A stretch of 64,000 bases of DNA, taken from Mytilus edulis. Taxonomy: Eukaryota; Mollusca; Bivalvia; Mytilida; Mytilidae. Made by a program: the position numbers and the translations under genes. The first letter of the stretch is position 1; the number at the start of each line of letters is the position of its first letter. Under the pieces are notes generated by a model, which had not been told where the DNA came from, did not search any database, and saw only the letters and a program-made list of their open reading frames with translations. The stretch is from contig NC_092345.1 in the NCBI RefSeq assembly GCF_963676685.1, positions 47,079,838 through 47,143,837 on the forward strand, given 5' to 3'. Positions 50,701-55,845 of this stretch are shown piece by piece.

Positions 50701-52803
50701 TATGTGCTCATATGAAAGATAATTGATCGAATATTTCAGAAAATTAAGTTTGAAGGTAATTCGTCTTATTTGGTCACGTGGTATGTTTCTAAACGTCAAG
50801 TGACTTTGGGGGAAAATGTGGAAAAATTAGAAAGACTTGGGGGAAGCGTCGTGTAGAGACATATTGTTGCGCTAATAGGGGAAGATTTTGGTCGAAACAC
50901 AATGCCCTAAGTCTAAGACAGACAAGTTGTCATATTGGTATAAAAAGGGGACATATGCCTTGAAATATTGATGTCAGTAACATTGAAAATAACTGATTTC
51001 AGAAGCTTTTTTCGTCCAAATTCAAACCTGACACTTATTTTTTTTGTCTAAATCGTTTTAAGTCAAGCAGTAAACTAAAGGAGTAGGTTCAGTAAGACCC
51101 CTTTTTGGCCCCAAAATATAGCAGTTTTACAAAATTGTTAAAATGTAAACCTTTAGTTATTTATTTGACAGTAGAATGCTTCTGCTAAATAAATATGGGC
51201 TGTTTTTGACAATACAATGCACATATATCCGGTACTAGCACCATTAAGTCATGCTAAATTACTGAAATCCTCATAATTCTAGCATTTTAGTTAAATTTTA
51301 GACGGTTTTCGTGTAAAACGAAAGTGGCCGCATTCGTCCTTAATATTGAAATGTAAGTTGTATTTTATGATAATACATAACATATATAAAGGTTGAGGAT
51401 GAACACGGATGCGGCCACTTTCATTTTTACCAAAAACCATCTGAAAAGTGACATTTTTCGGCATATTAGGTAGATTTTTCATATTTGAGCTTGAATCGGA
51501 TCTTTTTAATGACTAAATCTGTTAAAATCTTTCACATCAACTAATTAATTCAAATAAAATAGACACTTAAGTGTTTAAAAAGTGGTCAAAATCTTTCGTC
51601 AGATGAACCTGAAATTTGAGGCCAAAATCGGTCCTTACCGTACTCCTTTGGTCTTTACCAAAAAAAAAGCATTGAATTATTAATGACAACCTGATGTGAC
51701 GCACCCTTGACCGATCCCAATGAAGCATACTAGGGGGAAAAGGGGGGGGGCAATTGGGCACACAAATTTGTTTAAAGGAAACATCAATATTTCGTTGGTT
51801 TTCCTTTTGAAAATGTAAGTAAAGTTAAGTTAAGTTACATTTAATATAGGAAATAATTGTCCACCTCCAGTAGTGAGATTCGAGCACACGATCTTTCCGC
51901 TGTGGATTAGTTCAGCATACTCCTACACCAAAGTCATCCTTAGAAATATGTAGAAATTTTAGTACTAAAGTTTACTACTAAAGACGTGAGAAAAAAATAA
52001 GAAGATCCTTATCCACCTTGTTATCTTTTAGAATATATGTGTTTAGATGATATATTGTTGTTGCCAATAGCATGATTTTACGCAAATATAGGAGGAATCC
52101 AGGCCTTTGTCTGTTTTTTTTTCCATTGACATATACATGTTCCTTCATCTAAAAAAAAACTTTATCATACCCAAGCACTTACGAAACCATGTTTTGATAC
52201 ATCTATTTCAACTTTGCTAAAAACAATATCAGGATATTTTAGTGTTTTTTGTAAATTTTAATAAATTCTTTAAGAAATGACTACGAATTTTTAGCGCATT
52301 TCAAGTCGCTGGTATACTAAAAATTACTATTACTTTAATATTTTTCTTCAAAACTCACTGCACAGTTATTGAAAAAAGTCATTATTTCCCCCGACAAAAA
52401 CAGTTTTCTATTCACTCCTTTGTGAACATATTCTTTTAAAATTCGAAGAAAAAAATTTAGTTTTTACAGAAAAAATACATGTCAGTAAGAGGGAAATCGA
52501 CTATAAACAGATGATGATAGAAATTTAATGCACGTTAAAACACATTGTTACGGAAGCGTATTAGCGCCACACCTTTTTTTTAATTTTTGTCTTCCCATCT
52601 TTGCGTTATAACGCAAACATTTGCGATATAACGCAAACATTTGCGAAATAATGCAAACATTTGTTTTTTCTTATTTCTTATTTAAGTTTCAAAGAAAGCA
52701 GCTGTTATTAATTAAGGAGGCTGCCTATATTCAAAGGTATCACCCTTTGTACTCATTGCAAAGTAAAATGCGTGAATATTTAGAACATATCATTGATTTA
52801 TAA
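20354..52803 (+). CDS. Predicted transmembrane ROCO (Roc-COR) receptor-like GTPase, whole gene
   Basis: Eleven exons join in phase (lengths 87, 163, 312, 63, 54, 72, 234, 585, 137, 1212, 117 bp; 3036 bp, about 1011 residues). Predicted order: possible signal peptide (1-22), Cys-rich ectodomain with 15 Cys and about four N-glycosylation sequons (30-188), Thr/Glu stalk (188-208), one membrane span (about 213-246) followed by WKCCSR, then Roc GTPase: P-loop GKESVGKT (281-288), a long Asn/Lys/Ser-rich insert, WDFAGQ (475-480), TGKD (562-565), FWLSN (about 605-609), then COR with NPKWLIDAF (708-716) and a Cys/His pattern near 928-952. Roc-COR defines the ROCO family, which binds and hydrolyses GTP and dimerises through COR. 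There are no LRRs, kinase or death domain in the exons found. The Roc and COR parts are firm. The membrane span and ectodomain link rest on splice phase and are inferred, and the first and last exons are tentative. Confidence 0.65.
20550..20712 (+). CDS. Exon 2: Cys-rich ectodomain, part 1
   Basis: Acceptor TTTATTTTAG and donor CCAG|GTAATC bound 163 bp that is open only in phase 0, giving about 54 residues with five Cys, including KCPKPAQWALRANGHC, AVPSKYFCLKNDLINGY and SENCTRSDF, ending in phase 1. NCT is a potential N-glycosylation site. The pattern looks like secreted or extracellular sequence; I do not know a domain name for it. It continues in frame into 21217. Confidence 0.75.
21217..21528 (+). 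CDS. Exon 3: Cys-rich ectodomain, part 2
   Basis: Acceptor AATCATTACAG and donor CACCTG|GTATGA bound 312 bp (phase 1 to 1). The 104 residues contain ten Cys: RKAVLRGGIDAEFC, FYTNVSTHCLFLKSFCNEEG, TTCRCDFRRGYDFL, NNTCFCKPPQEDCSCYLTTC. There are sequons at NVS, NNT and NTS. I recognise the general CRCD-RGYDF...CFCKP..EDCSCY pattern from uncharacterised bivalve extracellular proteins but know no formal domain. The exon can splice in phase either to a short terminal exon at 22072 or to the stalk/membrane exons at 27847 onward. Confidence 0.85.
21585..22030 (+). repeat. Interspersed repeat inside the exon 3 downstream intron
   Basis: AATAAAGGTAACAGTAGTAT, ACCGCTTTTTAAAAG, AAGGGTAACCCATCAACTAT and CCATATTCCTGACTTGCAAT, then GTTGGTTGAACCTAGTTATA. 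The same order appears at 43390-43700; partial copies are at 28381-28549 and 42595-42760, and reverse at 58950-59050. Confidence 0.7.
22072..22163 (+). CDS. Alternative terminal exon: short ectodomain-only form
   Basis: Acceptor TTTTCAATTTTCAG opens a 30-codon terminal exon that joins exon 3 in phase 1 and reads GIFLSMIYSSDAAIMYSSCI followed by ALSTAVTVTH and TAA (22161-22163). AATAAA follows at 22191. The tail is moderately hydrophobic with small residues (SSDAA) ahead of it, which would fit either a GPI-anchor signal or a simple secreted tail; neither can be proven here. If used, the locus makes a product of roughly 218 residues consisting of the ectodomain alone. Confidence 0.55.
22191..22196 (+). 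terminator. Polyadenylation signal AATAAA after the short-form stop
   Basis: AATAAA lies 28 bp after the TAA of the alternative terminal exon, in GTGAAATAAAAATACAAC. Distance and context fit a cleavage/polyadenylation signal. Confidence 0.5.
22201..23873. other. Intronic AT-rich stretch
   Basis: From 22905 to 23010 ATTTACTAATTGTTTCAGTG, ATTACAGGTATTTACTGATT and similar form a degenerate ATTTACT-rich cluster. No exon with good splice signals is evident otherwise. Confidence 0.4.
23874..24000 (-). repeat. Interspersed repeat (TTGGCACATTCCCC family), reverse
   Basis: AAAATTGAGAATGGAAATGG, GGAATGTGTCAAGGAGACAA and CAACCCGACCATAG are the reverse complement of the 5240-5325 sequence. The copy extends through AGGTCCCCAATAGGTCTTCA. 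Confidence 0.8.
24112..24936. mobile_element. 825-bp TIR MITE with TA target duplication
   Basis: The left end CAGCGGATATAGGTACTAAC (24112 on) and the reverse complement of the right end (to 24936) agree over about 75 bp with two differences, through CTCACACGGTAAC and AAATCTTTGTTTTGTT. TA lies immediately outside both ends (24110-24111, 24937-24938), the target duplication typical of Tc1/mariner-type insertions. The interior has no transposase, so it is non-autonomous. The near-identical ends suggest a fairly recent insertion. Confidence 0.8.
24945..25065 (-). repeat. Interspersed repeat fragment
   Basis: GGCTCCTGACTTGGGACAGG then ACAATGTGGCGGGGTTAGAC and AACCCTCCCCTATACC. A relative lies at 27650-27740 (GGCTCCTGACTTAACACAG, GAATGTGGCTGGGTTTCATG). 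Confidence 0.7.
25066..26429. other. Intronic stretch, possibly old coding relic near 25323-25511
   Basis: 25323-25511 is open on + with a rather protein-like composition (RDSISSLEPFDYRTVWILGQ) but no matching splice context, and I do not recognise it. The remainder to 26429 shows nothing clear. Confidence 0.3.
26430..26700 (+). repeat. Widespread interspersed repeat, forward copy
   Basis: ATTCAGTGGTTGTCGTTTGT, GGCCATTTATAGCTGACTAT, TTGAAGGCCACACGGTGACC and TCTTGTGAAGAGTTGTCCC in that order. Other copies or parts: 14490-14632, 32957-33030, 35130-35435 (+); 13735-13845, 27395-27735, 37255-37545, 55714-55845, 60195-60290 (-). The open frame over it is repeat-derived. Confidence 0.85.
27395..27735 (-). 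repeat. Widespread interspersed repeat, reverse copy
   Basis: AGGGGATGTGGTATCATTGC, CAATGAAACCACTATCCACC, AAATGAAGTGGAAGTAAGCA, then ATGAATCAACAACAACCACT and GGCTCCTGACTTAACACAG. It is the reverse of the family at 26430-26700, and the two stand in inverted orientation about 700 bp apart. Confidence 0.8.
27847..27909 (+). CDS. Exon 4: extracellular stalk
   Basis: The sequence GTAAATTGCAGAG|ATATCAG to CTTCCAG|GTATGT gives 63 bp, phase 1 to 1: DISRRSEILETTPMEQQ then VSLP. It is hydrophilic with Thr, Glu and Pro as in a juxtamembrane stalk. The in-frame join needs the second AG of CAGAG; using the first AG gives a stop. Joined to exon 5 it leads straight into the membrane span. Confidence 0.6.
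28110..29009. repeat. Tandemly duplicated interspersed repeat with a nested insertion
   Basis: A roughly 270-bp segment (AACTCATCATAGATATCAGG ... CATATCAATGATAATT) occurs at 28110-28380 and 28640-28910, and a roughly 90-bp segment (GTGCTGACTACTGGGCTGGT ... GGTTGTAAATAAACTC) at 28550-28648 and 28912-29009. In the first unit a 170-bp piece of another family (GGCAACCGTAGTATACCGCT ... CAACGGACTAAGC, 28381-28549) lies between them; in the second unit it is absent. The family recurs as 465-811 and, as a compact 180-bp form, 40950-41129. Confidence 0.85.
29010..30870. other. Intronic stretch without recognised features
   Basis: AT-rich. A small palindrome ATTCATGAATATTTCATGAAT sits near 29898. Frames such as 30060-30269 lack splice support and resemble nothing I know. 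Confidence 0.4.
30871..32200. mobile_element. TIR DNA element, copy 2 (TATACGACCGCA...TGCGGTCGTATA)
   Basis: Inverted tips TATACGACCGCA (30871) and TGCGGTCGTATA (to 32200). Inside are about three 160-bp units (GTTGGGATTGATTTTGGG at 31031 and 31190, a variant at 31354), two later units 137 bp apart (GGTCCAAAAT(T/A)AAACTT at about 31406 and 31543), then a 35-bp palindromic array. It has no transposase, so it is non-autonomous. It lies in the intron between the stalk and first membrane exon. Copy 1 is at 277-1938. Confidence 0.7.
31687..31935. repeat. 35-bp array with palindromic ATTGCGCAAT core
   Basis: CAATAGCAA recurs at 31696, 31731, 31766, 31801, 31834, 31869 and 31904 (period 35, once 33). 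Each unit holds TTCAATTGCACAGTATTGCG then CAATAGCAAGAAATC. Both CAATTG and TTGCGCAA are self-complementary, so single strands could form small hairpins in every unit. It lies within TIR element copy 2. Confidence 0.9.
32825..32878 (+). CDS. Exon 5: first half of the membrane span
   Basis: Acceptor TTATCTTTTAG and donor ATGCG|GTAAGT bound 54 bp in phase 1 to 1, reading VKWSNSAAISVFILMLIC. Nearly all residues after WSN are hydrophobic. It continues in frame into the next exon to complete a single span. The donor is a perfect consensus. Confidence 0.75.
32957..33030 (+). repeat. 3' end of the widespread interspersed repeat
   Basis: TTAATTTCTGTGTCATTTGG, TCTCTTGTGGAGAGTTGTCT and CATTGGCAATCATACCACAT are the 3' end of the 26430-26700 family. 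A (TA)n run follows to about 33050. Confidence 0.8.
33051..35129. other. Intronic stretch without recognised features
   Basis: AT-rich. A segment near 33765-33870 (ATTTCCCGCCAAACTTTGAA, TCTTTTAATTCCTATATTTA) has a diverged counterpart at 58550-58670 (TTTTCCCGCCAAAATTTCAA, TCTTTTAATTCCTTTATTAA). Nothing else is evident. Confidence 0.4.
35130..35435 (+). repeat. Interspersed repeat, forward copy just upstream of exon 6
   Basis: CATACCCGCTGCATTTGTTT, CACCTGTCCTTAGTCAGAAA, GTAGTTGTCATTTGTTGATG, TAGCTTGCTGTTCGGTGTGA and GACCGTTCTTTGACCTATAA. The copy at 37255-37545 is its reverse complement and the same sequence is embedded in 60757-61005 (+) and 63060-63300 (-). Confidence 0.85.
35541..35612 (+). 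CDS. Exon 6: second half of the membrane span
   Basis: Acceptor ACTTTATTTAG and donor AGCAGAG|GTATGT bound 72 bp, phase 1 to 1, reading TSIGFFVLFQTVLTRLLW then KCCSR. With exon 5 it makes a hydrophobic segment of about 30 residues ending in a basic, Cys-containing cytoplasmic edge (WKCCSR), where the two Cys could be palmitoylated. A TAC microsatellite begins 18 bp after the donor. The open frames that translate the microsatellite as poly-Tyr or poly-Ser are artefacts. Confidence 0.75.
35630..35776. repeat. (TAC)n microsatellite, about 147 bp
   Basis: About 49 TAC/CTA units with a few TTC, AAC and GAC variants. It sits at the start of the intron, 18 bp from a 5' splice site. Confidence 0.97.
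36055..36130 (-). repeat. Interspersed repeat (TTGGCACATTCCCC family), reverse fragment
   Basis: AAAATTGAGAATGGAAATGG then GAAATATGTCAAAGAAAAAA and CAACCCTACCAAAGAGCAG, a diverged reverse copy of 5240-5325. Confidence 0.75.
37255..37545 (-). repeat. Interspersed repeat, reverse copy downstream of exon 6
   Basis: AAGAAGATGTGGTATGAGTG, ATTATAGGTCAAAGTACGGT, AACACGAAGCCTCGGCTCGC, ATGAACCACATAAACAAACG and CAGGTTCCTGAATTAGGACA. It is complementary over most of its length to 35130-35435, so the pair flanks exon 6 in inverted orientation. Confidence 0.85.
38100..38333 (+). CDS. Exon 7: Roc GTPase P-loop and switch I region
   Basis: Acceptor CCTTTATTTCAG and donor GATAAAG|GTTGGT bound 234 bp, phase 1 to 1. 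Residues include a short helix (NQLQTLIQRLETEKRYF), then VKIMIVGKESVGKTCLLRRL, which holds the Walker A/G1 motif GKESVGKT with the Lys and Thr that bind phosphate and Mg2+, and STDGVDIVVRRCKI, the switch I region of Roc domains. P-loop placement about 36 residues after the membrane edge indicates a cytoplasmic GTPase close to the membrane. Confidence 0.9.
38871..39010. repeat. 140-bp near-perfect palindromic MITE
   Basis: GTTATCTAGGTGTAATCAGG ... is matched by ... CCTGATTACACCAAGATAAC, and AATTTTACACCGTTGTTGAA by TTCAACAACGGTGTAAAATT. The arms are about 60 bp with only one or two mismatches around a loop CCATTCGGCTGCGCCTCAGG. It lies in the intron between the Roc exons. Confidence 0.9.
39815..40399 (+). 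CDS. Exon 8: Roc linker and switch II (WDFAGQ)
   Basis: Acceptor TTTATTTTGTTTAG and donor GTTGGAG|GTAAAA bound 585 bp, phase 1 to 1. The first 140 residues are an Asn/Lys/Ser/Thr-rich insert of low complexity that separates switch I from switch II (for example KNKKNVQDKSKVNEINKI). Then LCGLWDFAGQKEFYATHQAF carries the DxxG (G3) motif as in Roc domains, followed by LTNNAIYLVVAKM and QVFADFQRVG. The insert makes this Roc domain much longer than usual; it may be a disordered loop. Confidence 0.88.
40400..40949. other. Intron start after exon 8
   Basis: The open frame of exon 8 runs on past the donor to 40542, but the extension (NRNTPIWLMVHIINNKRN) departs from the Roc pattern, which instead resumes at 47648. 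No further feature is evident. Confidence 0.4.
40950..41129. repeat. 180-bp inverted-repeat element
   Basis: Ends ACTCATCAAAGATACCAGG and CCTGGTATCTATGATGAGT are inverted copies. Inside, GTACGTCATACGTGCGTTTC and GACGAAACGCGCGTCTGGCG also pair. It is the compact relative of the 28110-28380 repeat (TCATAGATATCAGG, CGTCAGACGCGCGTTTCGTC). Confidence 0.8.
41130..45007. other. Long intron 8 interior
   Basis: Mostly AT-rich sequence. Repeat pieces: 42435-42560 (GTGGTTGTCGTTTGTTGATG), 42595-42760 (CAACTGTCATATTCCTGACT, AACCTGGTTTTATAGCTAG) and 43390-43700 (GGCAACATAAGTATACCGCT, CATTTTCCTGACTTGGTACA, GGTTGGTTGAACCTGG), relatives of 21585-22030. No exon with Roc content is present. Confidence 0.45.
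45008..46400 (+). pseudogene. Penelope-type reverse transcriptase copy, damaged
   Basis: A 231-codon open frame carries RT landmarks: KTFDFSTLYTSIPHSKLKD, then GIPMRTNCAPLLADLFLYYY (the usual Gly after M is Arg here), then FRYIDDVLSLNN with the catalytic DD. It is cut short at SAS because a 72-bp segment (45670-45741) is a copy of 45093-45164. The RT resumes in another frame at 45756-46093 (NEGRLKTKLYDKRDDFSFP, VYISQLIRYSRAC, KSSLRKFYGRHHELVDRYG). A 3' tail (ATTAGACTATTTACCGGATT, CTGTCCCTTTGGTATCTTTC) ends near 46400. The RT type fits Penelope-like elements; no GIY-YIG domain is visible. It lies inside intron 8 of the receptor gene and is not part of it. Confidence 0.75.
46401..47647. other. 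Intronic stretch without recognised features
   Basis: AT-rich and poly-T-rich sequence leading to the exon 9 acceptor. Nothing else is evident. Confidence 0.4.
47648..47784 (+). CDS. Exon 9: Roc G4 region
   Basis: Acceptor TTTTTTATGTTACAG and donor GAAAAA|GTAATT bound 137 bp (phase 1 to 0). It opens YVDFWFDTIHSHSH, continuing RVGE from exon 8, and ends PPVILVFTGKDEYEK. The PPVILV-TxKD pattern is the base-recognition (G4) strand and loop of Roc domains. The 21-residue stretch between (ATVEPQVTQQSNAHI) is a polar loop. Phase continuity with exons 8 and 10 is exact. Confidence 0.88.
47834..47931. repeat. 98-bp palindromic MITE
   Basis: TATGGACTGC...GGACAGTGGTATTGACT is mirrored by AGTCAATACCACTGTTCT...GCAGTCCAT, with an inner pair ACAGTGATAAT/ATTATCACTGT. 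It lies 49 bp after the exon 9 donor, within a 773-bp intron. Confidence 0.85.
48558..49769 (+). CDS. Exon 10: end of Roc and COR domain
   Basis: Acceptor GTGTTTTTAG and donor GACGAG|GTAAGT bound 1212 bp in phase 0 (404 codons). It begins KTNGKKILENRKKELQTQL, ends the Roc with HHLRKIFWLSN (G5-like), then enters COR: WILLEHLIEINKKAGINFI, EEVLSFLRFQHEEGNIIFF and the COR hallmark ILNPKWLIDAFRCLVS, followed by SKCGNQFSDQ, FDILVEIFGEGSYIVPSMM and SFLPPAFFNHLSVWFINNYE. The end has a Cys/His arrangement FKCSTGHYY...EFYCNQHKGSH that could bind a metal. COR mediates dimerisation in ROCO proteins. The reading frame is intact over its whole length, which argues for a live gene. Confidence 0.93.
50085..50405 (-). 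repeat. 3' end of a Penelope-type copy, inverted
   Basis: AAAGAGGGACGAAAGATACT, GATCTCAGGTGCTCCGGAAG and GTCACATTCATGAAAGGGAA are the reverse complement of 46085-46400 with very few differences. It is a strongly 5'-truncated copy in the intron between exons 10 and 11; minus-strand open frames over it are tail sequence. Confidence 0.85.
50406..51073. other. Intronic stretch with a doubtful mini-exon
   Basis: 50501-50548 is bounded by TTTTTGTCACAG and GTAAGT and is open in phase 0 (LSVLGTNAFSLSIIQL), so it could be an exon after exon 10, but the short peptide is not recognisable and the frame continues through the donor. I prefer the 52687 exon. Nothing else is seen. Confidence 0.3.
51074..51652. 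repeat. 579-bp foldback element
   Basis: Outer arms ACTAAAGGAGTAGGTTCAGT / GGTCCTTACCGTACTCCTTT and inner arms GAAAGTGGCCGCATTCGTCC / GGATGCGGCCACTTTCATTT are inverted copies with a TA-rich centre near 51360-51390. The two arm sets suggest a long imperfect hairpin. It has no coding content. Confidence 0.75.
51653..52602. other. Intronic stretch without recognised features
   Basis: AT-rich sequence with a G-run at 51746-51753 and no exon-like segment. Confidence 0.4.
52603..52662. repeat. 20-bp x3 repeat with GCAAACATTTGC palindromes
   Basis: Three units of about 20 bp (ATAACGCAAACATTTGCGAT and variants). Each contains the self-complementary GCAAACATTTGC or GCAAATGTTTGC-like core. It ends about 25 bp before the acceptor of the proposed last exon. 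Confidence 0.85.
52687..52803 (+). CDS. Exon 11 candidate: C-terminal exon
   Basis: A strong pyrimidine tract (TGTTTTTTCTTATTTCTTAT TTAAG) leads into FQRKQLLLIKEAAYIQRYHP and REYLEHIIDL followed by TAA (52801-52803). It opens in phase 0 as required after exon 10, and two polyadenylation signals follow. The 38 residues are not recognisable, and another mini-exon between exons 10 and 11 cannot be excluded. I chose it on splice signals, phase and the 3' end signals. Confidence 0.45.
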   Translation, partial: FQRKQLLLIKEAAYIQRYHPLYSLQSKMREYLEHIIDL

Positions 52804-52960
52804 TGAGCAGGATAATACATGTATATATATTACAAAGAAAATTGAGTAAAATGAAGTTAAACCGAAGAAATTAATAATATAGCTATGAACATACTTCCAA
52901 AGTAAGCTCTCGTTTGAGCACTGTGTAAGGTTGGTTGGATCCACACAAGCTACCTTTTGC

Positions 52961-52979
52961 AATAAATGTATACAATAAA
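52961..52979 (+). terminator. Paired polyadenylation signals
   Basis: AATAAA at 52961-52966 and again at 52974-52979 (TTTTGCAATAAATGTATACA then ATAAAG), about 160 bp after the proposed stop. Their position supports the end of the receptor transcript here. Confidence 0.5.
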
Positions 52980-53204
52980 GAAGTTTTATTATAATAATTA
53001 TGTTATCTCCATTCAAATTGCTACCCAAGCATCTTAAAGTTACATTACTAGATTGAAATGAAAATTTCATGACTTGTTATCAAACAATCTGTCATATTTT
53101 GATTTTAAAACGATTTCTTACATCAAAATTAAAAAAAAAAATAGTATTGACTGAAAAATCAAAATTGACTTACTGCGAAAGTGCTTTTATTCGAAGGTAT
53201 AAAA

Positions 53205-53345
53205 ATAAACGTGAAATATAACAGAGGGACATTCAAAGTCATAAGTTGAAAATAAACTGACAACGCCATTGTTAAAAAAGAAAAAGACCAGAGAAACAAA
53301 TTAATGCAAAACACAAAATAGAAAACTAAGGACTTAAACATATCA
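53205..53345 (-). repeat. Diverged Penelope-type 3' tail fragment
   Basis: AACAGAGGGACATTCAAAGT, AAATAAACTGACAACGCCAT and AAAATAGAAAACTAAGGACT follow the order of the inverted tail at 50085-50230, with more differences. Minus-strand open frames here are tail sequence. Confidence 0.7.
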
Positions 53346-54741
53346 ATTTTAGAGGGCTGAGAAAAGTAACATGTTCGTTGGTTTTTGAATTCGTGGATTG
53401 TTGTTTTCTCAAACAAAAATCGAGGGGAGAATCAGAAACGATGATTCTTGAAAATAATCATGTTTTTCTTTATAATGGTTTGTGGGACATTGCAATGTTC
53501 ATTCTTCTATCATTAGTGACAAAACGAAAACCAGGCAAATTGGTATACTACGAATAAAAGTACTTTCACAGCAACTTTGTTTTGTTCAGACTTTAAACAG
53601 CTGTTCAGAACAAAATGACCGTCTCAGACTAAAATCGGTTTACAAGAGCTTCAATAGACAAACTGTTGGTTATTGAGTCTTTGACCGATTTTGTCATAAG
53701 ATTATCTTAGACGATCAGGTTTCAAACACCAGGGTCAAAAGAATGAGTATTTTTTCTAGACCTATCGAAATGCCCAGGGTGGTGTCACAAATGACGTCGT
53801 AGAAAGGAGGTCATCTCTTGTAAAGCTACAAGATACGCTTTTGATTCGGTTCCCACACGTTGAACTCTCTAGATAATCTGTTCTAGTCAGTTAATCTTCC
53901 CAAAGAAAATCGTTCTGGACACAACCAAGGGGGCGGGGGCTAGTGTCGGAGCTGAATGTAGTGTCAACGCATAAGGAGCAGTCACCTCACGTAAATCTCC
54001 TATGTGTCGAATCAAGACATCTCTTCTCGATGAAATAAGTTACATGCATTTGACAACCATTCTACAATACTGAATCAAAAAAGCGTGCCAATAGAATTCA
54101 AAGAACTAAGGTTTATCTTTACTGGTGTTTGAATTTGTTTACTTAACGACTGATGCCAGTTTTTAAAATAATTGATGACCTCTATCATGTCTATATTAGA
54201 CATTTCGTATGTTTCATATCAAGCTTTGTTTTATGATCGGTAGTAAAATTTAAAAATATTAATCCTCATTTTTGTTTGTTTAAATTGTCTGCATATTACA
54301 TGTTTGGACATGATTTGACTCTGGTGACTATTAAATTCAGTAAATGAGCACGATTGTTACTTTATTAAAAAATGCAAACATTCCTATTTTTTTTATTTAC
54401 TTTATTAAAGATTATTATTTGTAATAACTGGACAAATAATTCGATTTCCGAATCGTCAAGGTGTCATACATTACCAAATTTTTATTTGTATCATGGAATA
54501 AAGAACCATGTAATAATGTCATATTTTGAAGGGTCATAAAAACTCATCGTCTATCTAGATCTGTTGTAATAAATCCTGTTTTGAATATTCGTCATTCGTA
54601 TCCCAAAATGTCTGGACATAATGTCATTACTTGACTGCGGAAAAGCTTGGCTAAGTAACTTGGCATTGTGTGATTGATAGGGGATAAAAGCTAAATTAAT
54701 ACAGCCATTATCATTATTTTGTATATATATGTTTATAGCTA
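53346..54741. other. Intergenic stretch
   Basis: A GC-richer patch at 53745-54030 has a 47-codon stop-free minus-strand frame (HIGDLREVTAPYALTLHSAP) with no start or splice support, which I cannot identify. The remainder is AT-rich with nothing recognised. Confidence 0.35.
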
Positions 54742-54896
54742 TAGTCCATCAGCTAGTTCTTTAAAGCGCGCTAGTTAAGGATTTTGTGTTACACCCCAGG
54801 GTACCGCGATTTTTTTGGATAGAATTCAACTTCATTATTTCTATATAAAATGCAAGGTGTTAGACTAAAAAAGTGTCCAAAAAAAGGTTTAAAAAC

Positions 54897-54964
54897 GACC
54901 CTTTCAATGGTCCCCTCATTTAGCAATGACGACCCTTTCAATGGTCCCCTCATTTAGCAATGAC
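54897..54964. repeat. 34-bp tandem duplication
   Basis: GACCCTTTCAATGGTCCCCT plus CATTTAGCAATGAC occurs twice without a mismatch (54897 and 54931). It lies in the 5' non-coding part of the transposon. Confidence 0.95.
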
Positions 54965-55713
54965 GACTAAGTAATTTTTAATTAAAATTTTTAATATAAA
55001 GCGATTACAAAAAACATAAAGTATAGGTTTAAACAACTAAAACAGATACACAACTATCATATTAAATGTAACTCTGAAGATTTTTTGTTTAAAAAAAATT
55101 GTTTTTTTACATTACAAACAATCCGATTTTTAGGGTTCAAATTAAGGCATATTTTCTCCTTTTATAAAGAAATTCGTTATACTATTATCCGTTTTAATTA
55201 AACTTGAGAATTAATCATTATGCATTGTTTAAAACATTTGCAGTATTTGTATATCGTCTAAAATATGAATTATCTAATATAAAAATATCTGTACGCGCAA
55301 ATACTGGGGAAATACCGGAAATTATCAAATTACCGTCTTTGATTCAGTATACAACATGTACAATGTATTCACAAATAAGGTGGCACGGTAGTATTTCCTG
55401 GTCCATAAGGGATAATTATAGCCTTTTTAGAATTTTCACCACTTTCTAACACTGCAAAAAAATTCTGTTGCTTCTTCGGAATTAATGTGCGACCTCCTTA
55501 ACGCGTATGGAAAGGGAAAATTGCTTCAGAAATTTTCTTACGGAAAGGCTTATTCAAAAGTCAGGTGACATCTTCAAAACACTCAAAAGAAAATCATTGC
55601 TTACATTTTCAATAAAGGAAATAAAAGGCAAACAGTTAATGGCTGATAAAAACAACAAAACATTGAGATCAGATGGAAAAAAAATCGCCTGTTGTCATAG
55701 CCCAGACAAGATA

Positions 55714-55845
55714 TAAAAAAGAAGATGTGGTATGATTGCCAATGAGACAACTACCCACAAAAGACCACAATGAAACAAACATTAACAACTATAGGTCACC
55801 GTACGGCCTTTAACAATGAGCAAAGCCCATACCGCATAGATAGTT
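55714..55845 (-). repeat. Widespread interspersed repeat nested in the transposon
   Basis: AAGAAGATGTGGTATGATTG, CCAATGAGACAACTACCCAC and CTATAGGTCACCGTACGGCC, then CAATGAGCAAAGCCCATACC. It is the reverse orientation of the 26430-26700 family and splits the transposon ORF, so it inserted later. Confidence 0.85.
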
